The position numbers and the translations under genes were made by a program. From Bathynomus jamesi (taxonomy: Eukaryota > Arthropoda > Malacostraca > Isopoda > Cirolanidae), in NCBI GenBank assembly GCA_023014485.1, contig JAJOZX010005777.1, positions 198,501 to 262,500 on the forward strand: DNA of 64,000 bases. Direction: 5' to 3'. The notes under the pieces are model-generated. The model saw only the letters and a list, made by a program, of their open reading frames with translations. It did not search any database and had not been told where the DNA came from. Below, one piece after another: positions 38,004-47,872 of this stretch (positions are counted from its first letter, which is position 1; each line of letters starts with the position of its first letter).

Positions 38004-38006
<3 letters not shown>
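35341..38006 (-). mobile_element. 2.67-kb DNA transposon with RNase-H-like transposase (copy A)
   Basis: The ends are AGGGTGTCCCA (35341-35351) and TGGGACACTCT (37996-38006), a 10/11 inverse match. Fainter inverse similarity lies inside (GCACACCCCTTTAATT / GCACACCCCCCTAATT). Both ends sit in (TA)n. One long coding region fills the interior in three overlapping minus frames. A second, decayed copy is at 62.05-64 kb. Confidence 0.65.
35599..37875 (-). pseudogene. hAT-like (RNase-H-fold) transposase, three overlapping frames
   Basis: Three minus frames together cover about 750 residues: 37875-37219 (N-terminal, YTNCSIFLFRLWIQES...basic helical stretch REKRRAAEEKPRR), 37406-36375 (VVHFDGKLLPDSD, CFDTTAANTGIHSGA, LFLACRHHMMELVI, FARFESQWEF) and 36534-35599 (YREFLILALVFLDG, FRGHLWYLSEDLAGL). 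The order D...D-T-T-A-x-N-T-G...C-x-x-H-x-x-E-L...W resembles the hAT catalytic core (Asp, Asp, C-x-x-H, W), but the third acidic residue is not certain. The frames overlap at 37219-37406 and 36375-36534, so two frameshifts are needed to join them. Function inferred; the family is dispersed in arthropods. Confidence 0.65.

Positions 38007-38008
<2 letters not shown>

Positions 38009-38070
<62 letters not shown>
38009..38070. repeat. (TA)n microsatellite
   Basis: About 62 bp of TA at the right border of copy A. Confidence 0.95.
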
Positions 38071-38074
<4 letters not shown>

Positions 38075-38701
38075 CATCCTATTCTGAACAACTCGATAAA
38101 TGCTCAAATTAAATATAAATTTGTAACTAATCTATTTTTAAAATAGTTTTAGGCCTGTAACTTATTTTATATTTTTGTTAATTGTATTATATATATATAT
38201 ATATATATATTTCAATTTTGGAGATCTTGGAAATGTACAGGTAAAGACTCGTTTTATGTCGTATCTTTCGAGTTCAATCTATGGTCAGGAAGGCAATTTT
38301 AGAATAGGTGTTTCTCATTCCTTCATACAATATTATATTTGTGACACATCTGCAGATTAACTTATCGTAGTCCTTGAAGGCAAAAGCTGAAGCCTCTTTT
38401 TTCTACTTAACAAACAATTCACCAAACAAATTTTATCATACAAAAGAATATTCGTGTTGGTCCCCTTCCACGCCTTTACCTGTATTCTAGTGACCATATT
38501 TTATGTCAGTTTGACCCAACACACACATATTAAATATAAATTGTATTTATTCTATTTTTAAAGTAAGTTTAGGCCTATCAAACAAAACAAGGCTCGATTT
38601 GGTGCTTTTCAGAGCAAATAGCTTGTATCTTCAATAACAAATCTGAATCATTTGGCCGGTAAAGTCGTTAAACAGATTACCCTTGGAGCCGCACACAAAA
38701 T

Positions 38702-38747
<46 letters not shown>

Positions 38748-39996
38748 TACATATACATATATATATAATATGTATATATATATATATCGCATGGCAAAGA
38801 TTTTTTCATTTTAAATTTATTTGCAGAATGGTCAGTGCAGAAAAATACAACAGAAAATGTTTTTCAAACCTGAAACCTTCACCGTCATATACACATCTGT
38901 AAGTGACCATATGGCCTAAATAAGACGTAATGGCATACCCACTTTTCGCAGAAAAATAAAATATTGTCAGGGATATAAACAAAGGGATCTCTGGACCACA
39001 AACTCGCTTCAAACAGCCAGGTTTTGGTTCTCAAATCCTAAATCAATATTTGTCGAACGATATGGTACATCACAGAAAAATAAAATTTGCAGCAGATGGT
39101 GACCAACGCATCAGAACAGACGCCCCACCCAGATGTAATGCGGGCAACCAATCACAGCACTGTATCCAGACCTCGGTGGGTTCCAAGCAAGCCTATAGCA
39201 TAGCTAAGCTCGCCCAAAATTCGTGCCCAGCTTTCGTGGAACACCCAATCACGGTTCTTTGGAAAGGGGGCAGGCTCTCGGGTTGTCCGAAAATGCTGGC
39301 CTAGGTTCTAATACCCGCCCAAAATCTCGCCGGTAGTCAATAGGGTGCCAAGGTTCGAGCTTGTGGGTTGGCCACATGCCCCCCTTATAAATGGTGAATT
39401 TCAATGCAGGAGTCAGTTTCTCGCAATTTATTGCACCATACAAACCATGGATCAACTGTACGCTTCCCCGACCTGATTGGCGATGGTGACTTCTATGCAC
39501 AAGCTACACTCCTCCTCTTCAACGCAGTAGACCAGAATGAGCTATTTTCTACCCAGAATATCGCTGCAATTTGCAAGCAGCGGAAGAGCCTACAGGCAAT
39601 TCAAATGAGATGTAAGTGTTTATATTCTCCGGTTCATTCAGCGCTAATTACCATATAAATTGACAATCTAATGTCCTTTTGTTCTGAATTTTCTACAACG
39701 TAAAATTAGTCACATTGTTTTGTCTGTTTCTCGATAATTTAAAGATGATTTTTTCGCGTCTGTAATATAACCTGACCTAACCTAGCACAATTGAACCTAA
39801 CCGGGTCACATTTATATACATCGCTTCATTCAGTGTTAATTAGCTTATAAGTGCCACAACAAACGCGTTTTGAAATTAGTTTGTGCTTTATTCTCGGCCT
39901 AATATATAACGTTTCAATCGGAATTAACTTATAAAAGGCCACAATAGCGTTTTGCAAAACATTTTCAATTATTTTCTACATCTTCGCCGTTATTTC

Positions 39997-40033
<37 letters not shown>

Positions 40034-40141
40034 GTGTTTATATTTGTACATTTCTTGTACAGTTAGGTTTTTAGAAATATTAAAACTTAAGAAGTGCCTG
40101 CGTTTTGAAAAATAATTTTCTTATTTTTACTTATCTTATAG
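38071..40141. other. AT-rich stretch without a recognised gene
   Basis: TA tracts near 38190-38210, 38704-38741 and 39999-40030. A plus frame at 39404-39611 (FPDLIGDGDFYAQATLLLFN...) ends at a good donor-like GTAAGTG (39612) and may be an exon related to the units at 40142 and 40487, but I recognise no domain. Confidence 0.35.
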
Positions 40142-40285
40142 GACCGGGCGGAGTTAGACCATATTATAAACACTTGACGAAAGGAGAATGAATGAAGTGA
40201 TAGCCACCCCACCTAGCCTACCCAGCGAACCACAAGTCGTGGTATTGGCGCTGGACAGCGAGCGTCAGGCTGTAGAGGAAATAAT
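40142..40285 (+). other. Candidate exon, copy 1 of a tandem exon-intron duplication
   Basis: Preceded by TTTTTACTTATCTTATAG (acceptor) and followed by GTAAGTGC (donor). One frame reads MNEVIATPPSLPSEPQVVVL and is open to the donor. The unit is repeated at 40487 with the same splice-like borders. Coding status is unproven. Confidence 0.4.
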
Positions 40286-40486
40286 GTAAGTGCTTTGAAG
40301 CTATATAGTGTTTTTACATTTCTTTTGGATTTTAAGATAATTCAGCACAGTAGGATTTTGCCAAATTGCAACAAGGGTGTTTTGAAAAACATGCTTAATC
40401 ATCGCCTGACTCATATATATATATATATATATATAGTAGACAATACTTTAGCCGCATTCATTTTCATGCATCTATTTTAATTACAG

Positions 40487-40634
40487 GACGAGACGGAGCT
40501 AGACATATTATAAACACTTTTGACGAAGGGTGATAAATGAAGTGGTAGCCACCCCACCTAGCCTACCCAGCGAACCAGAAGTCGTGTTATTGACACATCC
40601 GGTCAAGCGAGTGCGTGGTCATCGATGAGATTAT
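40487..40634 (+). other. Candidate exon, copy 2 of the duplication
   Basis: Acceptor ATTTTAATTACAG before, donor GTAAGC after. The frame reads NEVVATPPSLPSEPEVVLL, matching copy 1, then meets a stop. Flanking 'intron' sequence is also similar (GTGTTTTGAAAAACAT / GCGTTTTGCAAAACAT), so whole exon-intron units are duplicated. Confidence 0.4.
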
Positions 40635-40799
40635 GTAAGCATTTTTTTTAGGTTAAGAACAAAACGTAATATATTTTCATTTTATTAAACAGTAGAAAAA
40701 CGTACAAAAAGGTCAGCGCCCAATTCTTAATGGATACAATTGTATACACAATATAGATCTTACACATTACAGGGGGGTACTAACATATGGGAACCTTTT

Positions 40800-41226
40800 T
40801 TATCTGTCTGCACACATATTATCATTCAGCTGTGTCGCACAAATCGAATTTTAAAAAATTCATAAATCCCTTCCCACGCGACATATGCATGAGAAACAAA
40901 ATACAATACATTCCACATGTTTCAGTATAATATCCTTGAAGGCGATAAGGATTCCAAATAACCTCAGGCACACGTAATCGCGCGATAAACTACAATTGTC
41001 GAGTCATGCCATGGGAGAAACCGAGTGAATCGAAATAGTACATTTCCTTATTTTAAAATAGATTGCAAACCAATGAATACCCTCACCCCCCGCAATGTCG
41101 GTGTTAACGATTGCCCCGTACCAGTTTCTGAAGTATCCAGCTTCAGTTCATTCTTTGCAAAAACCCCGATAAATTTGGAACGCGCGAAAGTCATTCTCAT
41201 CACTCTCTGGAGTGTATTTGCATCCA
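40800..41226 (-). pseudogene. PRO: Adenain-like cysteine protease (Polinton PRO), frameshifted
   Basis: The start MDANTLQRV at 41226 is four bases from the capsid gene stop (41229). The order is FARSKFIGVFAKNEL (conserved N-terminal block), HWFAIYF (catalytic His, in a second frame), YYFDSLGF (acidic residue), then CGMYCILFL with the catalytic Cys, and a C-terminal LNDN block near 40810. The frame changes at least twice (around 41050 and near 40830), so no single open frame covers it. In Polintons and adenoviruses this enzyme matures virion proteins. Identification rests on motif order and on its position beside the capsid gene. Confidence 0.7.
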
Positions 41227-41228
41227 TT

Positions 41229-42518
41229 TTAAAAATCTGTCGTGACGTTCCTAAATCTATCTACTTCTATTAGGGCCTGTGATTCTAGATACACGAGTGC
41301 ACTTATAGGCGTATCTATAGGTTTGGCAAACTCCAATCTCACTGAGACGGTGCCAGTCTGCTGGGCGTTTAAATGCGTATTTACGCCAACAGTTAGTCAG
41401 GTGTAATGTCGAATGAGTAAATATTAAACTGTTCCAAAATTCTTTCTGAGTTATCCCGAAACCGAGCTCATCACAAGCACCTGTATTGAGCCAAACTACT
41501 ATAAGCTCTCGCGCAGAGCGGGAATACCCCAGCAGTTGTTGAGTAATCCATATCCATTACCCCACCCAGAGCGATATCATTTACGAATAGTAATATTTTT
41601 AAGCCCGAAATTCTCGAATTTTAAGGCACTCTTTATAATTTCCATTCGTCGAGGCGTGGTCTTGCATTCCAATTAAAATCCTTTTAGGTAGGACTCCAAG
41701 AGCAATGTTTTCTATCTGTTTCGATGCCAGCCCTGCGGGGACCGTGCACAGTTTGATCTGTACCCTGTTAATTGGATATTTCACTGTGGCGTGTACCAAT
41801 TCTTTCTCAATTTCTATTTGTTTCGGGGAACTTAATTTCACTCGGCGTATACGCAAATACGTTTCCATGATGTGTATCACAACGGGCTTCGCGCCGCCTT
41901 CTTGGTCAGCCCCCAGATTTATGCAGATCTCAGGGCTCGTGCGGGTAAGCTTCAATTTCATATCTACCCCATTCATAAGCAACTTCTGGAAAGTAAAGTC
42001 TGTATGCAGGACGTCCAAAACACTCGTATATTTTTTTTTAGAATTTTTAAATTTATCCTTTATTCCATCTTCATCTTTAGTGTGGTAATACCCCTCGGCG
42101 GTTAAAAAGGTGTCCTTCGCTTCTTTTGAAAAGTTGAGGAATTTCCAGATACGATCGTAGGTGGTAGTACCCCGTGCCTGCCGAGATGTTAGTCTGATTT
42201 AAATATACGTCACACTGACTGAATATGGAGTGCAAAAAGTTGATTTCAGGGTAGGCAGCATAACTATCATCGCAATCCGTTCCGTCAGAATGGGCAATGC
42301 GTAGTTTAGCATACACGTGTATGCAACTCGGGTCTAAAAAGTAAGGGCCTGAGCTGGGTATCACTAATTCTATAGGGGCACTGGGTGAACTAATTGTGTT
42401 TAACGGGTTAATTGTAATAAAGTCACTATTTTCAATAGACCTGAGTAGGGGGCATATCGAAGAGGGACAGTTCCGATTTACAACATTGTGAACTACACGG
42501 ATGAATGAAACGTGCCAT
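41229..42518 (-). pseudogene. MCP: Polinton major capsid protein, frameshifted
   Basis: Starts MARFIHPCSSQCCKSELSLF at 42518, the characteristic opening of the F54H12.2-like Polinton capsid family. Then come PSSGPYFLDPSCIHVYAKLR (42364 frame), FLHSIFSQCDVYLNQTNIS and YYHLRSYLEIP (first jelly roll), VLHTDFTFQKLLMNGVDMKL, then the C-terminal block ending IEVDRFRNVTTDF with TAA at 41231-41229. At about 430 codons the length matches the family. Frame changes near 42445, 42090 and about 41600, plus damage in 41290-41590, make it nonfunctional. In intact relatives it forms the icosahedral shell. Confidence 0.88.
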
Positions 42519-42599
42519 GACGAGTCAGAAATAGTGCCACCTTCCTCGACGAGTATTAGTCAATCTATGATTCGTGAGAGTAGCGTCCTCAGCTTATTA

Positions 42600-42905
42600 T
42601 CAGTTAAAAAAAGTATCAGCCATAGGTTTCATACGCTTTGAACACTTCTTTTTTGGTTCCCTTTTACGTTTAGCGCCACGTGATGGTAACCCCTTCTTCC
42701 TAACAGTTCTCTTCTTCTTTCCACCACGTGATGGTAACCCCTTCTTCCTAAGTTCTCTTCTTTCCACCACGTGTTGGTAACCCCTTCTTCAACAGTGGGA
42801 CAGCGGTGCGTAGTATGGATGAAAAATGGATGAAAAAATGGACCCAAGTCCACTACCCCGCTAGTATCTCACCCCTCGGTATACCGTGAAAGGCTTTCTG
42901 GCCAT
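42600..42905 (-). pseudogene. Small GSGLG virion-type protein with basic repeats
   Basis: The ATG (42905-42903) overlaps the stop of the minor capsid gene (TAATG). It reads MARKPFTVYRGVRY, a TAG, then RGSGLGSIFSSIFH, and in a shifted frame KKGLPSRGGKKKRTVRKKG with Arg/Lys-rich repeats, ending ADTFFN at 42600. The Y-x-G...GSGLG-x-x-F start followed by a basic tail is typical of the small Polinton protein likened to adenovirus core/cement proteins. The repeats correspond to a DNA minisatellite with GGTAACCCCTTCTTCC units. Identity is moderate; disruption is clear. Confidence 0.55.
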
Positions 42906-43767
42906 TATAACTCAGTGCGTCGAAAGTGTAGCTTCACTGTTAAGCTCCCGTCACCGAATGGGAAATTTTTGCCCTCAATCATTTTTATATATATTGAGAT
43001 ATTAGTTATTAGATTTGTTGCGACAGTCACATAATGGGGTAGGTCATATGTAATACTCAAGCTCCTTCCTCTATGGTTGGGGATGTGCGCTACGCGTAGC
43101 AGGCGTGCCTGGGTATCCCCAACAAACTGGTGTTCCGCTATATTGCTGCAAATATAACAAGTCTGGAGGCTGAGAGCTTACATCCAATTTCTCCATCTTC
43201 AGCTGATACACTAAGATGGACAAGTCATCCGGTACCTCGTGAAAGGTGTCTTTGGAAGGCTGCTCGATAACGCCCCTCGGTTATAATTTTGAACTCTTCC
43301 GTCTTTAAGATTTCTGTTAGCCTTTGATTTTAGCATCAGAGTATGTGCAGGGCTTTTTTGTTTACGCTTTCATATATTAAATCATTCGTAAGGGGTGAGT
43401 TTTTTAAACACATGTTTAAGTCTCTCACAACATCCTCAACCGAACCATAACGACCCGGTCCTAGTGTCATTGTTGTACTGAAAAACTGCAACCTTAGTCA
43501 GGGCGATACGTATAGTTTCATCCCGAGTTAACCCGGCTTTTGCACACTCACCACAGTTTCTAAGAATCGTAAAAACGGCATCTTTATAATTAATCTATTT
43601 AAAAAGACAGTGTCCAGCTGAATTTCACATATCCCCACCTCATACGAATCACGACCCAACTCAATGGGCCCATGGAGTTCTGTTACAAAGTTGGCCAGTG
43701 TGTTGTTAGGGTGTACAGACAGGGATGAGGAGGACGGGAGTGTGACGTAGAAATGGTTGGGTGTCAT
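42905..43767 (-). pseudogene. Polinton penton-like minor capsid protein, frameshifted
   Basis: Starts MTPNHFYVTLPSSSS at 43767, followed by NNTLANFVTELHGPIELG and YEVGICEIQLD: the standard opening of Polinton minor capsid proteins. After several frame changes the C-terminal region reads VGDTQARLLRVAHIPNHRG, TYDLPHYVTVATNLI and KLHFRRTEL to the TAA at 42907. About 287 codons, normal for the family. In relatives it forms the pentamer at capsid vertices. It starts inside the last codons of the preceding integrase gene (stop at 43778-43776 lies just before its ATG). Confidence 0.82.
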
Positions 43768-43775
43768 GTTGCATA

Positions 43776-44009
43776 CTATTTAAGCTTCATTACTGCATCG
43801 GCTTTTATATAGGTATTGAAGCTTTCTGGGTAACCTAGCCACTTCACCAGGTACATTTTTCTCTTTCCTGTACCTTTAAACACATTTTTTCCTAAATGCC
43901 ACTTTCTGCAATTCCTCGCGGTAAAAGCCTCCCGAGATCTCTTCTCCATTCAAATCTTCAACGTAATACATCATTATCTCACCTTTAGGCATCATAGCTC
44001 TAACTTTAA
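43776..44009 (-). pseudogene. INT: Polinton integrase, C-terminal chromodomain part
   Basis: Minus-strand sequence below the piggyBac insertion reads VRAMMPKGEIMMYYVEDLNG and SGGFYREELQKV (SH3-like end of the integrase). After a frame change comes KRKMYLVKWLGYPESFNTY, a chromodomain (aromatic cage residues Y/W/W-type), ending at TAG 43778-43776. This continues the integrase interrupted at 45343. The chromodomain would tether insertion to marked chromatin. Confidence 0.85.
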
Positions 44010-45343
44010 CCCTAGCTAGGCATCGCTCTCTTGCAGTAACACTATAGGCATTGCTGGGTATCCTGTACCCACTCCAGGAAAAAACAAAACAAAGCATGTT
44101 TTCATCAAAATTTATTTACCAAAATAAGTACACCCATAAATGAAGCTTTCCTCTAAATATTGTAACACTTACGTAAATGAATGAAAAGAAATATGGTGAA
44201 AACTTTGAATTTAAAAAAAATGTAAAAATGTTATCTTGAAAAAAACACTACTTTACTCAACAGTTTATATAAAAAAAAAATGTAAGAGCTAGGATGCTTA
44301 TGACGTTTGCATATTGTAGGATGGAGGTGTCCCATTATCCCAGTAAGAGATCAGGCTGCTAGCACTCTTGGTATCTGTAAACCAAAACAGTAAAGTTTTA
44401 GTAAAATTTTTGTGTAAAAATGAAGAATTTTGATTCAGGGTCAATTGTAACCCACAAAATGCAACTGTATATCTGTACTGTATTATATTATGTGATCTAT
44501 AGGTTATATATAGGCTATATATAATATACATATGTAGGTACTAACATATAATACAGCACATTATAATTACCATCATTTACTGGCAATCCAGACAGACAAG
44601 TACAACATGCTCAAGACAGATGTGCTTTTTGCACACGGAGCACAGTTTCTTGGTCTTCCTGTCTCTTTTTACATCACAAATGGAGCATCTCCTCGCCGGT
44701 ACATCGGTGGGCATCACTGCAACCCTTGCAGGAGGATCGACTCGTAATGGATGTAATGATGGAAGTCAAGCTCCTTGAAAGTCCTGGAGAGGAGAGCCGC
44801 TGTGCCGCCCAAGGTTTTACTAATGCCTCAGCCAGGGTCTTCATGAACACTCGTCGATTTATGCCCTCCTGCTTGATGCTTGCATGAATTATCCATGCAT
44901 TTATGGTGGAAGCATTCAACATTCCAAAAAACACAAATTCATCACTATCATACATCACTTCAGGTTTCACGTCATCAACATCCTCGTCACTAGATACATC
45001 CAAAGTACTATATAATTCCTCAAGCATGTCATCTTCTGTCAAAGCACATTTCTTACTCAAAGCACGTCTTTTACTCATGATGCAAAGTACCTGCAAAAAC
45101 ACACGAAATTTACATCAAATGTAAAAAAAATAACACTAATAGCATCGCTGGGTACAAATCACCCAGTATAGTCTAAAAAACAGAAAAAAAAGAAGACACA
45201 CGCGCATTCACCCATCACCAAGTTTCGACAAACACTGAAGCTACTGAGAGGGAGAACCTCCAACGTTGCCAATTTGGGTGGTGGCCGACGATGTTGCTAA
45301 TTCTCTGGGTGTGGTGTACCCAACGATGCCTATCTAGGGTTAA
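44006..45343 (-). mobile_element. piggyBac derivative inserted in the integrase gene
   Basis: TTAA lies at 44006-44009 and 45340-45343. Inside, the ends are CCCTAGCTAGGCATCG and the inverse of CCCTAGATAGGCATCG, 15/16 matching TIRs. TTAA duplication plus CCC-starting TIRs are diagnostic of piggyBac. The element is 1.33 kb, shorter than an autonomous copy. An inner hairpin GGGTACAAATCACCC occurs near 45150. Confidence 0.93.
44590..45102 (-). pseudogene. piggyBac transposase with catalytic core deleted
   Basis: The N-terminal acidic region (LTEDDMLEELYSTLDVSSDEDVDDV) is joined directly to the C-terminal part FFGMLNASTINAWIIHAS, MKTLAEALVKPW and a Cys-rich end (RCTGEEMLHL, then C..C-type pairs past a stop to about 44590). 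The central catalytic domain with its Asp triad is missing, so this is an internally deleted, nonautonomous copy. Confidence 0.8.
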
Positions 45344-46128
45344 AAATCTCGCGTGTCCATCCTTGCTCAAAACCTTTCGCGAATTTATTTCCCGAACGTG
45401 TCTTACATAGTCATTGATTTTGAAACGCACAGAGGGTGGTGGTGGTAGCGGCACTCCATCTCTTCTCGGGCGCTTGCCTCTTTCTAAAACATCGTTAGGC
45501 GTTGTACCGATCGTACGATGGTGTGAGCGGTTGTAGGATGAAGCCAATGAATCGAGAACGTTTATATATCTGTATGTGTTTTTGTGTAAAATATCGGTGC
45601 ATGCGTTCCTTTATGGTACGTTGAACTCTTTCAGCTAAAGAAGCCTTATATATAGAATTAGAAGCGTAATAGCTGATATTAAACTGACAGCATGTTCTGA
45701 AAAGCTCGTCCTATAAATTCTTTTCCCATATCCGTACAAAAATAGCCAGGAATCCTGTTTTCTTTCAACATCAGCGTTTTGGCCGGTTTAGCAACTGTTT
45801 CAGGCGATTTATTTTTCAGGGGAATTAGCCACAGGTATCTAGAGAATACATCTATTATGAATAGGATGTAACGGTAGCCATCGTTGTACACTGAATATCT
45901 TTGCATGTCTGTTAAATCTGCCTGCCAAATAGTCAATCGAGGCGGCTGTTGTCTTGGCTGTTTTAAACCTTTTTCTCACCGGTTTATGAAGTGTATAAGC
46001 ATCCTGGCCGCGTAAAAATCTCTCATCTTTTTTTCCTTACACCATAAACCTCTGTACAATCTATTAACGCCACCATAGGATGCAGGGTTAGAAATGTCAT
46101 AATAGTGCTTACTTAATACGTTAGCCAT
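45344..46128 (-). pseudogene. INT: Polinton retroviral-type integrase, N-terminal and catalytic part
   Basis: Starts MANVLSKHYYDISNPASYGG at 46128 (the Polinton integrase opening, replacing a simple zinc finger). Then WQADLTDMQRY (first catalytic Asp), GYRYILFIIDVFSRYLW, FCTDMGKEFIG (second Asp) and SLAERVQRTIKERMH (catalytic Glu, about 45625 in a shifted frame), followed by SYNRSHHRTIG and PNDVLERGK. Frame changes occur near 45960, 45690 and 45550. The gene is then cut at 45343 by the piggyBac insertion. In intact relatives it inserts the viral genome into host DNA. Confidence 0.88.
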
Positions 46129-46137
46129 TTGCGTATT

Positions 46138-46828
46138 TTAGAGGCACGTGGATAAGGTTGGCCGTCTATTCTCTTCTTTCTCCTCTTCAGAGACTGCAGC
46201 TGCTGGGGGCGAAGGTGTACTCAGTTGTGACACGTGCGGTGCATGTTCCAAGTCTTTTAACCTATTCAGATTACCTATCAATGTTTTGGGGACATTTATT
46301 TGTTGTAGTCTTGCTTTAATATGCCTCCATCCTGTTGTTGATGGCCTATCCCACTTTCTCACCAGATCATGAACAATATCAACGATATTGGAGCCTTGTA
46401 CCCTTGTTCCTTCAACAATGACCTCGCTGTATTGGTCCACTGCATGATGGGGTCCTCAATAGATTATAAAGACTTAGCCCTTTATTCTTCAATGTATGGG
46501 GGAGGCTGTTTTTTAGCACATGTTCGATGTGCTGTGTTCCGCTACTCTTTGCTTGCTCAGCCCATGTGTCGCTATGCTCAGCGCTACTCGAGCTGTGCCT
46601 CACGGGGAGCTCTGTAGGATGCTTATAATCTTCGTACTCATGAAGAAATTTCTGCAAAGCCTCTTGATACAAGATCCTTTTCTCATCAGGTGCCTTTTCA
46701 CTGTTTAATAAGGTTAGCAACTCACTTTCCATTCTTTTAAGCCTACTTTTACGGGGCTCTAGAACCGCGTCTGGACTCCTTTGTAATGAAGCGTACACCT
46801 CGTGCGGGATCACAACCACCTTCTTCAT
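46138..46828 (-). pseudogene. Polinton accessory protein of unknown function, one frameshift
   Basis: Starts MKKVVVIPHEVYASLQRSPD at 46828 and continues in a second frame from about 46440 (GSNIVDIVHDLVRKWDRPS...INVPKTLIGNLNRL) to the stop near 46138, about 225 codons in all. The ATG overlaps the upstream gene's stop (TAATG). A helical, charged protein with an Asp/Glu- and Pro-rich end. Its place between the small virion-type gene and the integrase, and its VVIP-x-x-x-Y start, match an uncharacterised gene I recall from other Polintons. No function is known to me. Confidence 0.6.
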
Positions 46829-47151
46829 TATATTAATCTAGTCAGTAAAGGTCCCAAAATTGAAAATAAGATGGGGAGGAAAGAACCGCCTCTTTTTACA
46901 ATAATACACTTTTTCTTACCCACAGTCTGCCTTTTATGGGCGAGCGTCCGTATTATGTTCTTGTAACGACGTAAGCGAGACTTCTGAGAGGATTTCATTG
47001 GAACATTACATTTTATAACATTAAGGCAGATTTCACAGATGCATTTTAAAAAGTCAGAGTCGATATTTTTAACAAACATCTGCTGCAATGCTCGAGGCAG
47101 TCGTTGATAGATTTTTATTAATTCGCGGTATTTCTTTAGCCTATTCGTCAT
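46828..47151 (-). CDS. Small basic protein with hydrophobic C-terminus (Polinton accessory)
   Basis: Intact 107-codon frame. Helical basic N-terminal part (LKKYRELIKIYQRLPRALQQ), three or four Cys in the middle, an Arg/Lys-rich stretch (SRLRRYKNIIRTLAHKRQ), then GGSFLPILFSILGPLLTRLI, a Gly-Gly-led hydrophobic segment at the C-terminus. Such basic-plus-GG-hydrophobic proteins recur beside the Polinton ATPase and are thought to be virion components. The ATG overlaps the ATPase stop (ATGA), its stop overlaps the next ATG (TAATG). One of the few undamaged genes here. Confidence 0.7.
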   Translation of the reverse strand: MTNRLKKYRELIKIYQRLPRALQQMFVKNIDSDFLKCICEICLNVIKCNVPMKSSQKSRLRRYKNIIRTLAHKRQTVGKKKCIIVKRGGSFLPILFSILGPLLTRLI

Positions 47152-47786
47152 TCTGGAATATACACGGTTTCAGGTTCGTTTGGAAATATATTCGTTCTTA
47201 GAAGCACCCTAAACGTGTTTCGCGGGTGAAGGTCACAAAGCAAATATCCATAACGTTGCTTTGTGACCTCTTTATAAACCTCCAAAAACTCCTTACGCTG
47301 ATTCGGGAATATTTGACTGGCTAATACCCTAATTCGTGACACATCTCTACGTTGCGCGAATAATACTAGATATTGCATATTTAACAACACATCGCGCATG
47401 TATCTATTTTTGAAAAATAGATTCTAATTGATGAAGACCACGCGTATGTTAAGGTGGTGGGAGAACACTGTAAATGTCTCAGCAGACGTTTTATCCATCT
47501 CCAACATGAGGTCGTCAATTACGATGACTGCATGTTCATTTCCCTTTAGCGAATTAACGTCATAGATCCCCTTGTGGAACAAAACATAGTCTTGGTACTC
47601 GTTGAACACTGATTGGTATGTCGAATAGCACCATATAACTTTATGCACAAATTTTGAGAACATTTCCCCCTTTTCTTTAATGATCTTAAGCATAAACACC
47701 GTTTTATCACAACCTGTCGGTCCAGATATAATACATGTGGATGGGCTCGTGAATCTGAATTTTTCTACAGATTCCATTTCTAACAC
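47148..47786 (-). pseudogene. ATP: A32/FtsK-type genome packaging ATPase, one nonsense codon
   Basis: 213 codons in a single frame with one TAG near 47424. Walker A is GPTGCDKTVF (Asp replaces the usual second Gly-Lys-preceding Gly). Walker B is HAVIVIDDLM. Downstream come FSHHLNIRVVF and, after the stop, MQYLVLFAQRRDVSRI, the arginine-containing sensor region, ending NEPETVYIPE. Position and size fit the Polinton/adintovirus packaging ATPase, which in relatives pumps DNA into the capsid. The ATG at 47786 faces the plus-strand block across 86 bp. Confidence 0.87.
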
Positions 47787-47872
47787 GTCACACCACTAAG
47801 TGGGTCATTTACAGAATATTACAAATAACGAGTGCTGCTCCTTATATTTTGTTTTCTTCCGCAGAACCGTGA
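47787..47872. promoter_or_regulatory. Divergent intergenic region, putative bidirectional promoter
   Basis: The 86 bp between the two gene blocks are the only spacer from which both could be transcribed. It is AT-rich with a TTATATTTTG motif near 47850. No other signal can be named. Confidence 0.35.

Noticed and set aside
40640..40800. Polinton left terminal inverted repeat
   Set aside because: Compared by eye with 54790-55000 in inverse; no convincing match found.
41705..42105. Plus-strand frames over the capsid gene
   Set aside because: Antisense to the capsid motifs.
42629..42853. 74-codon minus frame with GRRGYHHVV repeats
   Set aside because: Out-of-frame reading of the basic repeat; the neighbouring frame with GLPSRG-Lys/Arg repeats fits the Polinton small protein better.
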